The translations under genes and the position numbers were made by a program. A model generated the notes under the pieces. It saw nothing but the letters and a program-made list of their open reading frames with translations, did not search any database and had not been told where the DNA came from. Shown piece after piece: positions 43,589 to 57,437 of a stretch of DNA of 64,000 bases (positions are counted from its first letter, which is position 1; the number at the start of each line of letters is the position of its first letter). The stretch is from positions 1-64,000 of the forward strand of contig JAGPMT010000003.1 of NCBI GenBank assembly GCA_018052735.1. Reading direction: 5' to 3'. The DNA is from Phycisphaerae bacterium (lineage in GTDB: Bacteria; Planctomycetota; Phycisphaerae; Sedimentisphaerales; Anaerohalosphaeraceae).

Positions 43589-44518
43589 CTAATATCCCCC
43601 GCTCATTGGCCGGGATTGGTCCGCCCACCCGGTAGCTACATAGGCAATGTCCGGGTCGCTTTCGGCAGGAGGTGCCCCCGCCATAAGACGAGGATAATCG
43701 TCGTTGAGCCCCGGACTGCCATAGTTGAGAGTGCTTGGATTTGAAAAAAAGAAGCGGACACGGTCTAACGTGTAAGACACCTGCCATTTATGAACCTCTG
43801 CATGTCCGTCACAGAAACCCAGAATGCCGCTGTCCCCATGATTAAAACCAATCGGATCCCGCCATTCCCAGAATCCATTTTCAGCCATGTTGTAAAAGTC
43901 CCATGTTCCCATATTCCAATTTCGGCCTTCGGCTTCCTCTACAAAGTTAAAACGCATCCCCGGTGCTTTGATGTTCATGAATTTTGTAACTCTTTTTATA
44001 GCGCGGGGACAGGAGTAGGTTCGAAAAATTTTACTGCCGTCGATTTTGCTTTTCCGCTGATTATCGGCGGGGCAATGATAGACATCCGGACTTTTCAAAT
44101 AATCAAAGAGAGCCCCCTTTTCGATACCTCGAATTTCATCGTCATCTGTAACAGGATTATTCGGGCCTTCTCCCCCGTTGCACATGGTTCCATTCGGCCG
44201 GATCGGATCTACCACCCAGCCGATGAAGCGCGGATCATCATGACTTCCATCGATCTTGACCTTTGTGGGATTAGGATTAACCAGACGGCCGTCATTGTCT
44301 TCCTGGTACATATACCATGCCGCAGATAGATTTTTAGCGTTTGACAGACAAATTGCGGCGGCTGCTTTGCGTTTGGCCAAATTCAGTGAAGGGATAATGA
44401 TCGACAGCAGAAGTGCAATGATGGCTATAACCACCAATAATTCAATCAGTGTAAAAGCCCTCATTTTCCGACGGTATGTTTTTGGAAGATTGTAACTAAA
44501 ATTGAAATCATCCCACAT
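43589..44518 (-). CDS. Pseudopilin-like protein (H-X9-DG type)
   Basis: The protein has 309 residues with prepilin motif AFTLIELLVVIAIIALLL after an 18-19-residue leader, the post-helix segment LAKRKAAAAICLSNAKNLS, and the diagnostic C-terminal FNHGDSGILGFCDGHAEVHKW (H-X9-DG). The leader is longer than usual. ATG 44518 is chosen because GAGGAGA lies 7 bases before it, while the in-frame ATG at 44464 has none. The paired GCGCA sites at 44782-44820 lie about 265 bases upstream on the same strand, so this gene may belong to the XylR regulon. Confidence 0.88.
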   Translation of the reverse strand: MWDDFNFSYNLPKTYRRKMRAFTLIELLVVIAIIALLLSIIIPSLNLAKRKAAAAICLSNAKNLSAAWYMYQEDNDGRLVNPNPTKVKIDGSHDDPRFIGWVVDPIRPNGTMCNGGEGPNNPVTDDDEIRGIEKGALFDYLKSPDVYHCPADNQRKSKIDGSKIFRTYSCPRAIKRVTKFMNIKAPGMRFNFVEEAEGRNWNMGTWDFYNMAENGFWEWRDPIGFNHGDSGILGFCDGHAEVHKWQVSYTLDRVRFFFSNPSTLNYGSPGLNDDYPRLMAGAPPAESDPDIAYVATGWADQSRPMSGGY

Positions 44519-45340
44519 CTCAGAATCTCCTCGTAATGGCAGCTCCTTCCAAATTCATTTTTTTAAAGAGTATGTGATACTCCGTCACATCAATTATATA
44601 TTATCATACATCAAATCATTATATAAAAGAAAAAAAGTAATTTCCTGCCGGATTTATAGAATAACTTATCGTATTCATAGATTTATGATGCATTGATACC
44701 GTAATTTTTGGTATAAATTTCAATTAACAAAAACGGATAAAAATACCATTTCTTGCTCATATACATCTTGAATAAATCAGTCAGGTCAAATATGCGCAAG
44801 AAAAAAAATAATTTTGCGCATTCTGCTGATATATTGAAAATTGAAAAAAAATAGGTCTTTTTAAAGTTCGAAAGCCTTAAAATTAAGTTCCGATTGCAGC
44901 AGAAGATTTCCGGCAGTTCTATTGCTTCTGATTCAGCATTTTTTTGTTTGAATTGATGGTTTTGTCCCATTCCTGTTTTCCATAATTGATAGGAGGAATG
45001 CGGTTTGCCGGCAGCCCAGTTTTCACTGCTCCAATTCAACCGCATAGACAAATTTCAATAAAACCGCCCCATTCGGGAACTGGAGGACTGCACTGCCCAA
45101 ATATGTTTGATACCAAATTAGGGAAACAGCTTTCAAGTAACAGGGATTGTCTGTTTTATAGCACCCCTCCAGTACCGCAGCAATTCTAAGAATGTGCTGA
45201 ATTTTTTCAAAAATATGGGGAGGATTTTTCGATTTTCACAGAATATATTGGATTTTTAAATGCGTGATTGCTAAAACTAATTTGTCACAGCGATTGTCGG
45301 GATTCAGAAGGAGCCCAAAAAGGATAGAAGAGGAGTTAGG
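44519..45340. other. 822-bp AT-rich intergenic region between divergent genes
   Basis: It holds the paired GCGCA site described separately. The rest is AT-rich with no clear RNA gene. A minus-strand frame (44683-45051, starting MSMRLNWSSENWAAGK) is not recognised; its amino-terminal third looks protein-like but the remainder does not, so a gene remnant is possible. Confidence 0.45.
44782..44820 (-). promoter_or_regulatory. Putative XylR operator C: paired GCGCA half-sites 22 bp apart
   Basis: Read on the minus strand, GCGCAAAATTATTTT begins at 44819 and GCGCATATTTGACC begins at 44797, again 22 bases apart with a T-rich spacer. Spacing, half-site order and orientation toward the downstream gene (43589-44518) match operators A and B. 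The match is weaker in the second half-site. Confidence 0.5.
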
Positions 45341-48085
45341 TTGAGTACCACGATAAGAGTAGCAAAGCTACGCTGTGAATATCTGATTAATCCTCTGGGG
45401 ATTGATGAGAAGAAACCCCGATTGAGTTGGATTGTTGAATCGAATCGGCGGGGGACATACCAGTCTGCATGGCATGTGCGGGTAGCCTCTTGTACAGAAT
45501 TGCTCGCTTCGGGCAAAGCTGATTTATGGGACAGCGGACGCACGGAAGACGACCGCTCGATACATATTGTCTATGAAGGAGTGCCTTTGACTTCCCGACA
45601 GACCTGTTATTGGCAGGTGCAAATCTGGGATGACCGGGGGATCTCTGCGGTATCGGATGCAGCGGTCTGGACAATGGGCCTGCTCGAAGAAGGCGATTGG
45701 AAGGCGGACTGGATTGCGGCAGGTCCGGATTACCTTAATAGCGCCGGTTACGCAATAAAACCAACCCTGACCGAACCCGGAACCCCGCCTTGGTTTCGCA
45801 AGGTTTTTGCGGTCAGGAATTCCATTCGCAAAGCCACCCTCTATGCCAGTGCCCGCGGTTTAGCGGAACTGTATCTAAACGGCAGACGCATCGGGAACGA
45901 TATCTTCGTGCCGGAATGGACGGATTATGACAAACGCATACACTACCGCACTTACGACGTAACAGAAATGATTCAGAAGGGGGATAATGTTCTTGGTGCT
46001 GTTCTGGGCGACGGCTGGTACAGCGGGTATGTCGGCTGGCAGGAAACACGCGGCCGGTATGGGCTTGAAACCAGTTTGCTGATTCAATTGGAAATAATGC
46101 TGGCTGACGGGGCAACGCAGATCATAACGACAGATAATTCGTGGAAATGTGCGGCCGGACCAATTCTGTCATCGGATTTTATGATGGGTGAAATTTATGA
46201 TGCCCGCTACGATCTGGTCGGCTGGGACAAGCCGGATTACGATGACACAGCATGGTCGGAGGTCAGGAATGTGCCGCCGCCGAATGTTCCGCTGGTTGCA
46301 CAGCGATCGGAACCGGTCCGAATGATTGAAACGATCAAACCTGTCTCGGTTCACAAAAGCGCCCCCGGCACTTGGATTTACGATCTCGGCCAAAATATTA
46401 CCGGCTGGGTGAGACTGACCATTGATGGGCCTGCAGGAATGCGTATCACACTCAGGCATGGAGAACGCCTCAATCCTGACGGCACGCTCTATACCGAAAA
46501 TCTCCGCCGGGCGAAAGCCACAGATGTCTACATATTAAGCGGCCGGGGCAAAGAAGTCTGGCAGCCGCATTTTACATTTCATGGATTTCAATATATAGAG
46601 CTTAGCGGCCTTGATGCCCAGCCGCCGGACGGTACCGTTATCGGCTGCGTTATTCACTCCGCGCTGTCTCCTGCCGGGCGATTTGAATGTTCCCATGCCG
46701 GCATCAACCGGCTATGGCTCAATATTCTCTGGAGCCAAAAAGATAATTTTCTGAGTGTCCCGACCGACTGCCCCCAGCGGGACGAACGCTTGGGCTGGAC
46801 TGGTGATGCACAGGTTTTTTCACGCACGGCCAGCTATAATATGGATGTTGCTGCATTTTTTACAAAATGGATGATTGATGTCGAAGATGCCCAAACGCCG
46901 GAGGGTATATTTCCTGATACAGCACCGCGCCTGCGGGAAGGAGCCAATTTCGTCGGTCTTGACGGCCTTGGGGGTGCTGCAGGTTGGGCGGATGCCGGGA
47001 TTATAATTCCGTGGCTTCTGTGGCGGGTTTATGATGATACCCGTATCATAGAACGTCACTATGATGCGATGGCCGCCTGGCTGGACTATATCCGGCGAAC
47101 GAATCCACACGGTATCCGCAGCAAGGAACTGGGCAACAATTATGGAGACTGGCTTTGTATCCCCTCCGATACAACATTCCGGGCCCAGTCGCCGATGAAA
47201 ACGCTTCTGGCTACCGCATACTGGGCTGATGATGCGGCGAAATTGTCAAACATGGCCAAGGCCATCGGCCGCCAGCTGGATGCCGAACGCTTTCAAGAGA
47301 TGTTTGAGTATGTTCGAGAGGCATTTCAAAAAGAATTTCTTCTGGAAGACGGCAGACTGACCGTCGATACTCAGACAGCATATCTGCTGGCGCTTGCATT
47401 TAATCTGTTGCCCCAGCAGGCAAGAGAACGGGCTGCTGAACATCTGGTTGAAAATATCAGAAACTGCAACTGGCATTTAAGCACGGGATTCATTGGAGTC
47501 AGTCATCTGAATCCAGTCCTGACAGCCATTGGACGGGCGGATGTAGCATGGCGGCTGCTGCTGAATGAGGATTATCCATCGTGGCTGTATCCGGTGCTTC
47601 ACGGGGCGACGACGATCTGGGAGCGCTGGAACGGATGGACCGAAACAAAAGGATTTTTTGATCCTCAAATGAATTCTTTTAATCACTACTCGCTGGGATC
47701 GGTGGGGGAATGGCTCTTTCGATGTGCCGCGGGCATCGAACTGGATTCTCATCTGAATGGATTTAAAAAAGTGCTGCTTCGTCCCTTTCCGGGGGGCGGT
47801 TTAACCTATGCGGCAGCGGAATATCACTCTATACACGGACTGATTAAAAGCAGATGGCAGAAAGACGGCGATATTATCACCTATGATGTCGCCATTCCTG
47901 CTAATACATGCGGCCGTGTTTATCTGCCCAGTGTCCCTCGAACTCCTATTCTGGAAAGCGGCAGACCAGTGGAAGGGATACCAGAAATTAAGGCACTGGG
48001 ACGCGACGGCCAATTTGCTGTTTTTGAAGTGCCTTCCGGTGCTTACCAGTTTAAGTGCCGATACCCCAACACCAGCGATAAATAG
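45341..48085 (+). CDS. Cytoplasmic GH78 alpha-L-rhamnosidase
   Basis: The protein has 914 residues without a signal peptide. LRCEYLINPLGIDEKKPRLSW at the start and PTDCPQRDERLGWTGDAQVF in the (alpha/alpha)6 domain (about 440-790) are textbook GH78 motifs, with the Asp-Glu pair intact. The start codon is TTG 45341, supported by AGAGGAG ending 6 bases before it; no ATG fits. It would cut rhamnose from imported oligosaccharides. It is the first gene of an eight-gene operon; the GH2 gene follows after 3 bp. Confidence 0.92.
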   Translation: MSTTIRVAKLRCEYLINPLGIDEKKPRLSWIVESNRRGTYQSAWHVRVASCTELLASGKADLWDSGRTEDDRSIHIVYEGVPLTSRQTCYWQVQIWDDRGISAVSDAAVWTMGLLEEGDWKADWIAAGPDYLNSAGYAIKPTLTEPGTPPWFRKVFAVRNSIRKATLYASARGLAELYLNGRRIGNDIFVPEWTDYDKRIHYRTYDVTEMIQKGDNVLGAVLGDGWYSGYVGWQETRGRYGLETSLLIQLEIMLADGATQIITTDNSWKCAAGPILSSDFMMGEIYDARYDLVGWDKPDYDDTAWSEVRNVPPPNVPLVAQRSEPVRMIETIKPVSVHKSAPGTWIYDLGQNITGWVRLTIDGPAGMRITLRHGERLNPDGTLYTENLRRAKATDVYILSGRGKEVWQPHFTFHGFQYIELSGLDAQPPDGTVIGCVIHSALSPAGRFECSHAGINRLWLNILWSQKDNFLSVPTDCPQRDERLGWTGDAQVFSRTASYNMDVAAFFTKWMIDVEDAQTPEGIFPDTAPRLREGANFVGLDGLGGAAGWADAGIIIPWLLWRVYDDTRIIERHYDAMAAWLDYIRRTNPHGIRSKELGNNYGDWLCIPSDTTFRAQSPMKTLLATAYWADDAAKLSNMAKAIGRQLDAERFQEMFEYVREAFQKEFLLEDGRLTVDTQTAYLLALAFNLLPQQARERAAEHLVENIRNCNWHLSTGFIGVSHLNPVLTAIGRADVAWRLLLNEDYPSWLYPVLHGATTIWERWNGWTETKGFFDPQMNSFNHYSLGSVGEWLFRCAAGIELDSHLNGFKKVLLRPFPGGGLTYAAAEYHSIHGLIKSRWQKDGDIITYDVAIPANTCGRVYLPSVPRTPILESGRPVEGIPEIKALGRDGQFAVFEVPSGAYQFKCRYPNTSDK

Positions 48086-53438
<5,353 letters not shown>

Positions 53439-53465
53439 TCTGCAGAAAAAGGAAGAAAACAAGAG

Positions 53466-54920
53466 ATGGAACAAAAAAGCCAATCGGTTACTCCTTTCAA
53501 GGATATTGTAAACTATTCCATCGGCGAAGGGGCAACTTCGATTTCCATGAACGGGGTTAATAACTTTGCTATGCTGTACTATGCAAAAGTACTCGGGATG
53601 GATGCTAAATATGCGGGTATGGCATTGGGTCTGACATTGCTTTGGGATGCTGTCTCTGATCCTATTATGGGACATCTTACAGACAATACCCGCAGCCGTT
53701 TCGGCAGGCGGCATCCGTATATGTTTTTCGGCGGATTAGCCACAGCAGCCGCCTTCTTTTTTCTATGGTTTGTTCCCGATTTTTTCAAACAGCCGGCCTT
53801 TCTGTTCGGGTATTTGGTTGTTATCAACTTGATATTTCGGACAGCGATGACAGTTTTTCTGGTGCCCTACACCGCTTTGGGTTTTGAAATCTGCACGGAA
53901 TACGAAGGCCGGTCGAGGCTGCAGAGCGTCCGTTATTTTGTTAATCAGGCGGTCAATTTCTTTTTCGGTGCTATGGCATGGATTCTGTTCTTCCCGGACA
54001 GGACCAATCAGGACGGCAGCCGGTTAGATGGGACCCATATTGCTTCCAATTACTTCAATATGAGCATTATTCTGACAATAACCACAGCCGTTTTGATTCT
54101 ATATTGCGTTTATTTTACACGCCGGTATGCCGCCGATACCAGATGTATTAAAACCCACAACAGCTTTAAGTCATTTTTGTCGGATTTTGCTCAGACGATT
54201 TCCGATAAATATGCTCTGTACGTCTTCCTATTTATCGGGATTGCTCAGTTGGGCATGATGGTGGTTGCACAAGTCCAAATGTTCACATATGTTGACTTTA
54301 TGAAGTTTACGGCCTTTCAGAAGACCGTTGTTCACGGAGCCGGCATGATTGCCTTTGGGCTGGGCGCTTTGCTGCAGGCACAGCTTGTTCGCAGATACGA
54401 CAAGAAGCAGGCTGGCTATGCGGGTGTGTTTTTCTGCATATTCGGGAATGCAATGCTCTGGATTATCTTCTTGGGCGGACTGCTGCCGCCGGAGACCTAT
54501 TGGGCAATCGGGAAGCTGCGCTTGCCGGTTTCCGTTATTATGTTTGGTATTTTTCAGGGTATGTGGTGGGGGGGATGCGGTATGCTGATTCCGTTGTCTA
54601 CTTCGATGATTGCCGATATTTCGGAAATTCATCAGCTGAAAACCGGTATTCTGAAAGACGGCAGCTATTCGGCTGTGTTCAGCTTTGTGCTCAAATTTGC
54701 CATGGCGGTGGGGATGTATGTCAACGGCTGTCTGATGAATTGGGTGGGATATGTGTCCGGGGTGGAAAACCAGACACCCGATGTGATTCGCAAGCTTGCT
54801 ATGCTTACTTTTACAGTCGGACCGATTGTGATGGCGGCGGCACTGCCGATTTTAATCCTGTACCCGGTCAATCGAACTTTTATGACCCAAATTAAAGAGA
54901 AAATGGAGGTGCATTCATAA
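53466..54920 (+). CDS. GPH-family (MelB-like) sugar:cation symporter
   Basis: The protein has 484 residues with about 12 membrane helices. The family signature follows helix 2: DPIMGHLTDNTRSRFGRRHPY, with the cation-site Asp in WDAVSDP. GPH carriers import glycosides or uronides with Na+ or H+. It stands 27 bp after GH127 and before the transketolase genes, so it should bring in products of the three glycosidases. Confidence 0.93.
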   Translation: MEQKSQSVTPFKDIVNYSIGEGATSISMNGVNNFAMLYYAKVLGMDAKYAGMALGLTLLWDAVSDPIMGHLTDNTRSRFGRRHPYMFFGGLATAAAFFFLWFVPDFFKQPAFLFGYLVVINLIFRTAMTVFLVPYTALGFEICTEYEGRSRLQSVRYFVNQAVNFFFGAMAWILFFPDRTNQDGSRLDGTHIASNYFNMSIILTITTAVLILYCVYFTRRYAADTRCIKTHNSFKSFLSDFAQTISDKYALYVFLFIGIAQLGMMVVAQVQMFTYVDFMKFTAFQKTVVHGAGMIAFGLGALLQAQLVRRYDKKQAGYAGVFFCIFGNAMLWIIFLGGLLPPETYWAIGKLRLPVSVIMFGIFQGMWWGGCGMLIPLSTSMIADISEIHQLKTGILKDGSYSAVFSFVLKFAMAVGMYVNGCLMNWVGYVSGVENQTPDVIRKLAMLTFTVGPIVMAAALPILILYPVNRTFMTQIKEKMEVHS

Positions 54921-54982
54921 CAAAGAACTCCATATTGTACTAAAAAGCGGGCGGCTTAGTGTGTTCGAGAGGAAATAGCAGC

Positions 54983-55834
54983 ATGATAAAAAAACTAAAT
55001 TCCATTCGTAATATGCCTATCAAAGCCTTGGAGGATATTGCACGGCAAATTCGAATCGATATTATCACCATGATTTACAAAGCCGGTGATGGTCACCCGG
55101 GAGCATCGCTTTCGGTGACAGATATAATCACAGCCCTGTATTTTGATGTCATGAATGTGGATCCGGCCCATCCTGAAAAACCCGATCGTGACCGTTTTAT
55201 CCTATCCAAGGGACATGGCTGTCCTGCACTCTATGCAGCGTTGGCTGGGAAAGGATATTTCTCACGGGATGAACTGCCGGGTTTGCGAAGCTTAGAGTCC
55301 ATGCTGCAGGGACACCCGGATATGAACAAGACTCCCGGGATCGACAGTACATCCGGTTCGCTGGGTAATGGCGTGGGGGTGGGTTTAGGCATGGTTTTAG
55401 CCAGCCGCATCACCGGTCAAGACTACTTTACTTATGTTGTTACAGGTGACGGGGAGATTCAGGAAGGCGTGGTCTGGGAAGCAGCGATGGCTGCCTGTAG
55501 GTATAAAGCCGGGCGTTTGATTGTCTTTGTGGATAACAATGGAAGACAAAGCGGCGGTCTGGTAGACGAAATCAGCGGACTCTATCCCATTCTGCCCAAA
55601 TGGGAGTCCTTCGGCTGGCATTGTCAGGAGATTGATGGACATGATTTTAGCCAGATTCTCGATGCCGTTGAAAAGGCTCAGGCCTGCACAGACAGACCGT
55701 CTGTGATTCTGGCCCATACTATCAAGGGCAAGGGCATTCCCTTTATGGAGGACGACAATTCGTGGCATAAGCGCGTCCCTACTGCCGATGAATACCGAGA
55801 GGCTATGCGTATCTTGGGAGGCCCCTATTTATGA
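54983..55834 (+). CDS. Transketolase, N-terminal (thiamine-diphosphate) subunit
   Basis: The protein has 283 residues, half of a normal transketolase. It has GDGHPGASLSVTDI, FILSKGHGCPALYAAL and the thiamine-diphosphate motif GDGEIQEG...NN (VTGDGEIQEGVVWE, FVDNNGRQ). It needs the C-terminal subunit encoded next, which overlaps by 4 bases. Split transketolases are used in pathways such as apulose-4-phosphate (apiose) or sulfofructose breakdown as well as generic pentose metabolism. ATG 54983 is preferred, with AGAGGAAA upstream. Confidence 0.92.
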   Translation: MIKKLNSIRNMPIKALEDIARQIRIDIITMIYKAGDGHPGASLSVTDIITALYFDVMNVDPAHPEKPDRDRFILSKGHGCPALYAALAGKGYFSRDELPGLRSLESMLQGHPDMNKTPGIDSTSGSLGNGVGVGLGMVLASRITGQDYFTYVVTGDGEIQEGVVWEAAMAACRYKAGRLIVFVDNNGRQSGGLVDEISGLYPILPKWESFGWHCQEIDGHDFSQILDAVEKAQACTDRPSVILAHTIKGKGIPFMEDDNSWHKRVPTADEYREAMRILGGPYL

Positions 55835-56787
55835 TGAGGATGGGAAATACCCGAATCGCTTTCATTGAAACGATGGCCGAACTTGCCCAACAGGATTCCA
55901 AAGTCGTTCTGGTCTGTGCCGATTCGGTGCTGGTGGTCAAGGGAAAATCCTTTGCCCAGAAATACCCAAATCGCTTCATTGATGTAGGTATTGCCGAACA
56001 AAATGCTGTGGCCTGTGCCTCCGGGATGGCTGCATGCGGTCTGATTCCCTTTGTGGCCACCTATGCAGGATTCATTACTATGCGGGCCTGCGAACAGGTA
56101 CGTACTTTTGTGGCTTATCCGGGGCTTAACGTCAAGCTGATCGGCGCCAACGGCGGCATCGGAGCAGGGGAGCGTGAAGGGGTAACGCATCAATTTTTTG
56201 AAGATCTTGGAATCATGCGCACAATTCCTGGTTTTACCGTGGTGGTGCCGGCGGATACAGAGCAGGTAAAGCATGCGACGCGCGCAATTTACCAAATCAA
56301 AGGTCCGGCTTATATGCGTATCGGCAGCGGGCGTGATCCGATTGTGGACTGCGAGAATGTCCCCTTTGAGCTGGGCAAAATCCGTATTCTGGCTGACTAT
56401 GGTCGTGATATTATCCTCTTTGCTTGCGGCTTTGTGATAAATCGGGTCTTGCTGGCGGCTGAGACTCTCTCTCGGGAAGGCATCAAGGCAGCAGTGGTGG
56501 ACGTTCCCACCCTCAAGCCGCTGGATCATAGCGGGATTGTCCCGCTTTTGTCACAGGCGGCAGCTGCCGTAACTGTTGAAGATCACAATATTATCGGCGG
56601 ACTGGGAAGCGCCATTGCAGAATTGAGTGTTTCCGCATGTCCGGTTCATCTGTGTCGTTTGGGTGTGCCGGACATCTTTACCCGATCGGGGCATCCGGAA
56701 CCATTGCTGGATTACTACCATATGGGAGTAAAAGATATTGTCGATGCGGCCAAAACCGCAATCAAAAGGAGGGACGCAAAAGCATGA
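55831..56787 (+). CDS. Transketolase, C-terminal (pyrimidine-binding) subunit
   Basis: The protein has 318 residues. RIAFIETMAELAQ, FIDVGIAEQNAVACASGMAA with the conserved catalytic Glu, and YMRIGSGRDPI match the pyrimidine domain. The C-terminal domain (about 190-310) is complete (VEDHNIIGGLGSAIAEL). It completes the split enzyme with the gene upstream. Start and stop both overlap neighbours by 4 bases, so the subunits and the next gene are translationally coupled. Confidence 0.92.
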   Translation: MMRMGNTRIAFIETMAELAQQDSKVVLVCADSVLVVKGKSFAQKYPNRFIDVGIAEQNAVACASGMAACGLIPFVATYAGFITMRACEQVRTFVAYPGLNVKLIGANGGIGAGEREGVTHQFFEDLGIMRTIPGFTVVVPADTEQVKHATRAIYQIKGPAYMRIGSGRDPIVDCENVPFELGKIRILADYGRDIILFACGFVINRVLLAAETLSREGIKAAVVDVPTLKPLDHSGIVPLLSQAAAAVTVEDHNIIGGLGSAIAELSVSACPVHLCRLGVPDIFTRSGHPEPLLDYYHMGVKDIVDAAKTAIKRRDAKA

Positions 56788-57437
56788 AGAAGAAACGCCT
56801 GACCCTGATTCATACCTCAGGCATGATGGTTCCGGTGTTTAATGAGCTCTGCCGAGAATTGCTGTCTGATGTCGAAGCGGTCCATATGGTCGATGAAAGC
56901 TTACTCAAAGATATTCTCAAAGACGGCTGTCTGAGCAAGTCAACGGCCCGCCGTGCGGTCAATCTTATTCTGTCTGCCGATCAGGCAGGGACGGACGCAA
57001 TTCTAGTGACCTGTTCGTCCTTGGGGAGGGCGGCAGAAGTAGGGCGTGAATTGGCTGAATCTCTGGTGATGCGGGTGGATGAGCCGATGGCAAGCAAAGC
57101 TATTGAAATTGGCAAGCGAATCGGTGTGATTGCGACTTTGCCGTCTACCTTAAATCCAACGGTTGAGCTTCTTCAGAGACAGGGAAAGGGAAACATCGAG
57201 ATCATCGCAAGACTATGCAGAGGGGCCTTTGAGGCAGTTGTTTCAGGAGATGCAGCAAGGCACGACAAAATCGTCGCTGAGAGCATCCTTGCACTGACAG
57301 ACCAAATTGATGTTATTGTTTTAGCACAGGCCTCTATGGCACGCGTAGTCAGTACTTTGCCTGCAGCAAAAGTGACAGTGCCGGTCCTTGCCAGCCCCAG
57401 ACTGGCGATTGAGCATTTGGCTCGGGAGCTGGCGTGA
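56784..57437 (+). CDS. Asp/Glu racemase-superfamily protein lacking the second catalytic Cys
   Basis: The protein has 217 residues. ILVTCSSLGRAAE carries the first Cys of the aspartate/glutamate/hydantoin racemase fold. At the second position, where hydantoin racemases have LGCAGM, this protein has LAQASM, so the two-base racemisation mechanism is unlikely. One-Cys relatives include arylmalonate decarboxylases and isomerases. Encoded between transketolase and a BASS carrier, it may act on a sugar-acid or keto-acid. AGGAGG (56767-56772) supports ATG 56784; the upstream frame to 56637 is rejected. Confidence 0.8.
   Translation: MKKKRLTLIHTSGMMVPVFNELCRELLSDVEAVHMVDESLLKDILKDGCLSKSTARRAVNLILSADQAGTDAILVTCSSLGRAAEVGRELAESLVMRVDEPMASKAIEIGKRIGVIATLPSTLNPTVELLQRQGKGNIEIIARLCRGAFEAVVSGDAARHDKIVAESILALTDQIDVIVLAQASMARVVSTLPAAKVTVPVLASPRLAIEHLARELA

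Noticed and set aside
43330-43744. Small plus-strand frames downstream of GH78
   Set aside because: No ribosome binding site, no recognised motif, and the last part is antisense to the pseudopilin gene.
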